64,000 nt of DNA, taken from the NCBI GenBank assembly GCA_964568875.1, contig CAZMSH010000016.1, positions 25,368 through 89,367 on the forward strand. Reading direction: 5' to 3'. This document shows, piece by piece, positions 59,734-64,000 of this stretch. Each line of letters begins with the position of its first letter. Within the stretch, counting starts at the first letter, position 1. Origin of the DNA: SLNP01 sp964568875. Lineage in GTDB: Bacteria > Bacteroidota > Bacteroidia > Bacteroidales > VadinHA17. Under the pieces are notes generated by a model that saw nothing but the letters and a program-made list of their open reading frames with translations, made no database searches and was not told the origin of the DNA. The translations under genes were made by a program, and so were the position numbers.

Positions 59734-61590
59734 ATGAAAAGACTTCATATATACAGAAATTACGTTGCAGTAATCATTATCATCGCCTCAGCAGCGTGTG
59801 CCAAGCAGGGCTCTCCGTCAGGTGGCCCGAAAGACACCGACCCTCCTGAAGTGATAAGGTCAACTCCCCTTAACGGAACAACAAACTTCACTGGCAACAG
59901 TATCACCATCACCTTTGACGAATATGTTGTCCTCGATAAAATACAGGAAAAATTTATGATTTCACCTCCTGTTGAAGAGCGTCCCGAAATAACAACAAGA
60001 GGTAAAAGCGTTATAATTTCAATCGACGAAAACCTGCGCGACAGCACCACCTATACACTCTACTTTCAGGATGCCATAAGAGATCTTAACGAAGGCAACA
60101 TACTGGAAAACTATCAGTTTGTCTTTTCAACAGGCGACTTTATCGACTCTCTTATGCTCGACGGCAGGGTCTATGATGCCTTCAGCCTCGAGGTTCCCAC
60201 AAGAATGATGGTAATGCTTCATTCCAATCTTTCCGATACAGCCCCTAAAACAGTAATCCCCGACTATATCTCAATGACCGATCAGACCGGTTATTTCACG
60301 ATTAACAATCTTAGGGCGGGAACCTACAGAATCTATGCCCTCGAAGACTTAAACAACAACAGGAAGTATGAGCCTTCAGATGAACGCTTTGCATTTCTCT
60401 CAGACACTGTTAAGGTTACCGTGGAATCGAATCTACCGTTTGTTGCCGATACAGTCAGGCCTGATCCGGAGGCGCTCCCTCATGACATAGACGAGCACCA
60501 GCATCTGCATGACACACTTCATCACGGAACGCAGGATACACTATTCAGGCTAGAGGTTCCGTTACGTGTACCGGAGTATGCTATGTATGCATTCAAAGCG
60601 ATCCAGGAGAGGTATTTCCTCGCATCGACAGCCAGGAGAGAAGCCAGGCTGCTGGAATACTATCTGTCACTGCCGCCTGATACTCTCGATTTCATTTTCA
60701 AGGCTCCCGGGTTGTCTCCCGACAACTATTTTGCCGAATGGAGCAGCAAAAGAGACAGCCTGAAGATATGGCTCAGAGACAGCTCGGTATTCAATTCACA
60801 AATTATTGAAACCATAATAACATACCCTTTCAGTGATATTGACAGCGGACTAGTATACAAGACCGACACCATACCGATGAGGTTTGTGCAGCCCAGAGGA
60901 TCCAGGGGTGGCACAACACAGTCTAAGGCCCTTCAAATGACGACTAATGCTTCAAGGACAGGCATCCCGCCCGGCAGGGATATTATTATTACCCCCAACG
61001 CCCCAATAGAATCGGCAGATTTTAGTCTTTTTACCATTTACCCTTATAATGACTCAACCGGTGTACTGCTGCCTTTCACCTCAGACTTTGATCCGTTTGT
61101 CCCCAGAGAAATTACAATTAAGCAGGACCTGGATGAAGGAGCTGAATATGTCATGCAGCTTCTGCCAGGAGCCCTGATCTCAATTTACGGTGAAACTAAC
61201 GACACCACACTTATCAGATTCAGGGTAAGGAGTATGGATTCATACGGTACCTTCACTGCAAATCTTGACGGATATGAAGGCAGTGTTGTTGTTCAGTTGC
61301 TTGACAACAACGAGGCAATCATAATGGAGAAAAAGGCAACATCACCCGGCAGTGTGGTGTTCAGGTTTGTTGAAAACGGCAACTACCGGCTGAAAGTTAT
61401 TTATGACACCGACGAAAACGGCATCTGGTCACCCGGAGATTTTTCCAAAGGGTTACAACCAGAGAAAGTTTCATTTTACCCCGAAATACTTGACATTAAG
61501 AGTAATTGGGATGTGTCACAGGATTGGGACATCTCGGTCAGCAATTTCAAAGATGAAAAACTGAGGGCAAAACCGCCCCAGCGACGATAA
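59734..61590 (+). CDS. Ig-like (SbsA/Big_5) domain lipoprotein
   Basis: 618 residues from the ATG at 59734. Signal peptide with lipobox SAAC (Cys23), then GSPSGGPKDTDPPEVIRSTP, the standard start of a family of large Bacteroidota lipoproteins. An SbsA-type Ig domain (about 38-135: FTGNSITITFDEYV, DSTTYTLYFQDAIRDLNEGN) follows. Further beta-sandwich modules come next, including a prealbumin-like YRIYALEDLNNNRKYEPSDE, and a C-terminal domain ending in NYRLKVIYDTDENGIWSPGDF. Surface or periplasmic structural protein of unknown role. GH125 follows by 9 bases in the same direction, so the three plus-strand genes from here to the window end may be one transcript. Confidence 0.85.
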   Translation: MKRLHIYRNYVAVIIIIASAACAKQGSPSGGPKDTDPPEVIRSTPLNGTTNFTGNSITITFDEYVVLDKIQEKFMISPPVEERPEITTRGKSVIISIDENLRDSTTYTLYFQDAIRDLNEGNILENYQFVFSTGDFIDSLMLDGRVYDAFSLEVPTRMMVMLHSNLSDTAPKTVIPDYISMTDQTGYFTINNLRAGTYRIYALEDLNNNRKYEPSDERFAFLSDTVKVTVESNLPFVADTVRPDPEALPHDIDEHQHLHDTLHHGTQDTLFRLEVPLRVPEYAMYAFKAIQERYFLASTARREARLLEYYLSLPPDTLDFIFKAPGLSPDNYFAEWSSKRDSLKIWLRDSSVFNSQIIETIITYPFSDIDSGLVYKTDTIPMRFVQPRGSRGGTTQSKALQMTTNASRTGIPPGRDIIITPNAPIESADFSLFTIYPYNDSTGVLLPFTSDFDPFVPREITIKQDLDEGAEYVMQLLPGALISIYGETNDTTLIRFRVRSMDSYGTFTANLDGYEGSVVVQLLDNNEAIIMEKKATSPGSVVFRFVENGNYRLKVIYDTDENGIWSPGDFSKGLQPEKVSFYPEILDIKSNWDVSQDWDISVSNFKDEKLRAKPPQRR

Positions 61591-61599
61591 CAGATTATC

Positions 61600-63024
61600 A
61601 TGAGCAACCGAAGAAGCTTTATCAAAAACAGCATGCTTGCAGGTGCGGCTCTTGGCGCAGGAGTGCCGGCATTTGCATGGCAGCAGGGAACCTGGGTAAG
61701 CAAGAGGCCTCCTCTGGGGGAAAGACATTTTCACAGCACGGCTGTTGAGGATGTGATTAACGAAGTAACTGACTATCTTGGCGATACAGAACTGTCATGG
61801 ATGTTTGCAAACTGTTTTCCGAACACCCTTGACACAACGGTAAACTACAGGGAGGTTGACGGCAAGCCTGACACTTTCGTGATTACCGGTGACATTCCTG
61901 CCATGTGGCTGAGGGACTCAACGGCACAGGTATGGCCCTACCTTAAACTTGCCAACCGAGACAATGATCTGATGAAATTGCTGAAGGGGGTAATACACAG
62001 ACAGACAAAATGCATACATATTGATCCCTATGCCAATGCCTTCAATGACGGAGCCGGGGAGAGCGAATGGATGAGCGACCTGACTGACATGAAGCCGGAG
62101 CTTCATGAGAGAAAGTGGGAAATAGACTCTCTCTGCTATCCTGTGAGGCTTGCTTACGGCTACTGGAAAACAACCGGGGATATTTCTGTTTTTGACGAGG
62201 AATGGATAGGGGCAATGAAACTTATCGTCCGTACTTTCAGGGAGCAACAACGTAAAGACGGCCCCGGTCCATACCGGTTCCAGAGGGTCACTCCAACACT
62301 CACCGACACTGTGGCAGGCAATGGCTACGGGAATCCAATCAGGCCTGTCGGATTAATATGTTCAACCTTCAGGCCCAGTGACGATTCAACTATCTATAAT
62401 TTCCTCATACCATCTAATTACTTTGCTGTCAAATCATTAAGACAGATATCAGAAATAATCACAACTGTAATCAATGATCTGAAATTTGCAGATGAGTGCC
62501 TCGCCCTGGCAGGAGAGGTTGAAAAAGCCCTCAAAGAATACGGAGTGGCACAACATCCCCATCGCGGTAAAATAATTCCGTACGAAGCAGACGGTTTCGG
62601 CAATGTACTGTTCATGGATGACGCCAACGTCCCCAGCCTGCTTTCACTGCCCTATCTCGGACTTATTGACGGCAGCGACCCGCTCTATCTTGCTACAAGG
62701 AAGTTTGTCCTGTCTCACGATAATCCGTGGTTCTTCAGCAGCAACAAAGCATCAGGCGTAGGAAGTCCGCATACAGGTATGAACCGTATCTGGCCGATAG
62801 CCATCACCATGACGGCCCTCACCGCTACGAATCCCTCAGAAATAGTAACTGCTCTCAGAATGCTCAGGCAAACCCACGCCGGAACCGGATTCATGCATGA
62901 GTCTTTTACTGCGAATGACCCTGACCGTTTTACCAGAAAATGGTTTGCCTGGGCAAATACATTATTTGGTGAACTGATATTTGATACTTATTTAAATAAT
63001 CCCTCTCTGCTTAAGGAGGTTTGA
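61600..63024 (+). CDS. Glycoside hydrolase family 125 exo-alpha-1,6-mannosidase
   Basis: 474 residues. N-terminal Tat-like signal NRRSFIKNSMLAGAALGAG and AFA cleavage region. The body matches GH125: TFVITGDIPAMWLRDSTAQV (substrate pocket with Arg-Asp), IDSLCYPVRLAYGYWK, GLICSTFRPSDDST, HTGMNRIWPIAI and HESFTANDPDRFTRKWFAWANTLFGELI near the C-terminus. GH125 enzymes are inverting mannosidases acting on N-glycan or yeast mannan side chains. The downstream ROK kinase starts 11 bases later, consistent with handling of the freed sugar. Confidence 0.92.
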   Translation: MSNRRSFIKNSMLAGAALGAGVPAFAWQQGTWVSKRPPLGERHFHSTAVEDVINEVTDYLGDTELSWMFANCFPNTLDTTVNYREVDGKPDTFVITGDIPAMWLRDSTAQVWPYLKLANRDNDLMKLLKGVIHRQTKCIHIDPYANAFNDGAGESEWMSDLTDMKPELHERKWEIDSLCYPVRLAYGYWKTTGDISVFDEEWIGAMKLIVRTFREQQRKDGPGPYRFQRVTPTLTDTVAGNGYGNPIRPVGLICSTFRPSDDSTIYNFLIPSNYFAVKSLRQISEIITTVINDLKFADECLALAGEVEKALKEYGVAQHPHRGKIIPYEADGFGNVLFMDDANVPSLLSLPYLGLIDGSDPLYLATRKFVLSHDNPWFFSSNKASGVGSPHTGMNRIWPIAITMTALTATNPSEIVTALRMLRQTHAGTGFMHESFTANDPDRFTRKWFAWANTLFGELIFDTYLNNPSLLKEV

Positions 63025-63035
63025 CATAATACCCC

Positions 63036-64000
63036 ATGAAAAAGCAAAATGAGAAATATGTGGCTGGTGTTGATATTGGGGGAACCAATACTAAATGCGG
63101 ACTCGTAGGCGTTTCCGGCGCAATAGCGGGCCGTTCGGATTTCAAAACGGCTTCTTTTAACAGATTTAGCGACTTTACCTCGAAAATGGCCTCTGAAATC
63201 AGCAGCCTTGCCGCTGATGCCGGAGTGACCCTGAGCGGGGTAGGCATAGGTGCTCCCAATGCCAATTATTATACCGGTGACATAAATAATGCGGCCAACC
63301 TGGTCTGGAAGGGCGTCCTTCACCTGAAGAAAGATATGGAACAGGCTCTTGGTGTTCCCGTTACAGTAACCAACGACGCTAACGCCGCTGCGGTAGGAGA
63401 GATGATGTTCGGATCAGCCCGGGGGATGAAACACTTTATTATGCTCACCCTTGGTACAGGTGTTGGCAGCGGGATTGTTGCCGACGGCAGGGTCATATAC
63501 GGGCATACGGGCCTGGCAGGTGAACTCGGACATCTTACAATGATACAAAACGGCCGTGATTGCGGGTGCGGAAGAAAAGGATGCCTTGAAGCTTATGCCT
63601 CTGCAACCGGAATAGTACGAACAGCAAAAGAATTACTTAAAAAGAGAGTGTATAAGAGCAGCCTCGCTGATGTCAGGGAGGAGGAACTGACCGCCCGTTT
63701 GATTGCAATGCATGCAGAAAAGGAAGATAAACTGGCTCTCGAGGTTTTCGATTATACAGCAAAAATGCTGGCCTGGGCTATCACCAATGCACTCCTTTTT
63801 ACCAGTCCGGAAGCAATCATACTTGCCGGAGGCCTTGCAAAGGCAGGAGAATTGCTTACAAAACCACTGGAGAAGTATAGCAATGAAATGGTGATGCATG
63901 CTTTTCGTGACAGTTTCAGGATTATCAGCACGTCTCTGCCTGAATCTGACGCAGCCATTCTGGGTTCGGCAGCACTGGCGATAGAAAAGGGCGTAGTGAC
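63036..64000 (+). CDS. ROK family sugar kinase (3' truncated by window end)
   Basis: Open from the ATG at 63036 to the last base (321 codons seen), with TAAGGAGGT 16 bases upstream. ROK-family glucokinase/mannokinase: ATP-binding GVDIGGTNTKCGLV near the N-terminus, sugar-binding TNDANAAAVGEMMFGSA with catalytic Asp, GTGVGSGIV, GELGH and the zinc motif CGCGRKGCLEAYAS. The adenosine motif AIILAGGLAKAGEL follows. Nearly complete (ROK kinases are about 320 residues), so only a few codons are missing. It probably phosphorylates glucose or the mannose released by the GH125 enzyme encoded just upstream. Confidence 0.92.
   Translation, partial: MKKQNEKYVAGVDIGGTNTKCGLVGVSGAIAGRSDFKTASFNRFSDFTSKMASEISSLAADAGVTLSGVGIGAPNANYYTGDINNAANLVWKGVLHLKKDMEQALGVPVTVTNDANAAAVGEMMFGSARGMKHFIMLTLGTGVGSGIVADGRVIYGHTGLAGELGHLTMIQNGRDCGCGRKGCLEAYASATGIVRTAKELLKKRVYKSSLADVREEELTARLIAMHAEKEDKLALEVFDYTAKMLAWAITNALLFTSPEAIILAGGLAKAGELLTKPLEKYSNEMVMHAFRDSFRIISTSLPESDAAILGSAALAIEKGVV

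Overview
The window looks like a draft assembly contig from a member of the Bacteroidota, probably a Bacteroidales/Marinilabiliales-like lineage. The evidence is a CarboxypepD_reg/beta-barrel TonB-dependent receptor, abundant lipoproteins, AraC-containing hybrid sensor kinases, A/T-rich leaders with few strong Shine-Dalgarno sites, and several exact copies of the Bacteroidota -7 promoter element TAnnTTTG. Two runs of exactly 100 N sit inside repeat arrays and are scaffold gaps of unknown true size.

Layout. 1-12.5 kb: a bacterial alpha-2-macroglobulin (5' truncated), MgtE, a free-standing S23-type four-helix-bundle gene between two inverted heptanucleotide arrays, PBP1C, a serine hydrolase and a TPR/SpoIIE phosphatase. 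12.5-15.5 kb: sulfate assimilation operon cysH-cysD-cysN. 15.8-24.4 kb: a DUF4438-like gene and then a full histidine operon on the minus strand, hisL-hisG-hisD-hisCB-hisH-hisAF-hisIE. It has two gene fusions (HisC-IGPD and HisA-HisF), two tandem-repeat blocks between genes, and a leader peptide with five consecutive His codons ahead of an intrinsic terminator. 24.4-26.8 kb: an amidohydrolase, a dense hairpin/repeat cluster and tRNA-Val(GAC). 26.9-31.4 kb: DUF4197 lipoprotein, ispD, acyl-CoA synthetase, a small membrane protein and MscS. 31.6-44.6 kb: tricorn-like S41 protease, TonB receptor, a very basic low-complexity secreted protein, saccharopine dehydrogenase-like oxidoreductase, lipocalin-like lipoprotein, di-haem peroxidase, M28 peptidase, a zinc-ribbon mini-protein and a small beta-barrel protein. 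44.9-50 kb: membrane AraC-TPR regulator, beta-helix lipoprotein and a decayed phytoene-desaturase-like gene. 50.3-57.1 kb: a 6.7-kb island bounded by 149-bp direct repeats that contain the 3' part of a tRNA(CAT). It carries a FIST sensor, a cytosolic hybrid kinase with AraC output, a DUF4440 protein and an AbiE-type toxin-antitoxin pair. 57.2-64 kb: class II aldolase-like protein, TetR regulator, Lgt, Ig-like lipoprotein, GH125 alpha-mannosidase and a ROK kinase (truncated by the window end).

How genes fit together. CysH-D-N activate sulfate and reduce APS directly (CysH has the Fe-S cysteines and no CysC kinase is present). The his operon encodes every step except histidinol-phosphatase and is predicted to be controlled by ribosome-mediated attenuation. 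GH125 and ROK kinase suggest release and phosphorylation of mannose. A2M and PBP1C are the familiar periplasmic-defence and wall-repair pair, here separated by a 2.4-kb insert.

The most interesting signals are the his leader attenuator, the HisA-HisF fusion whose linker is a captured 9-bp repeat, the S23-like gene between inverted heptamer arrays, the mutually exclusive hairpins in the mgtE leader, and the tRNA-bounded island with a possible self-regulated FIST/kinase operon. All functional statements are from reading the sequence; no search or folding program was run.
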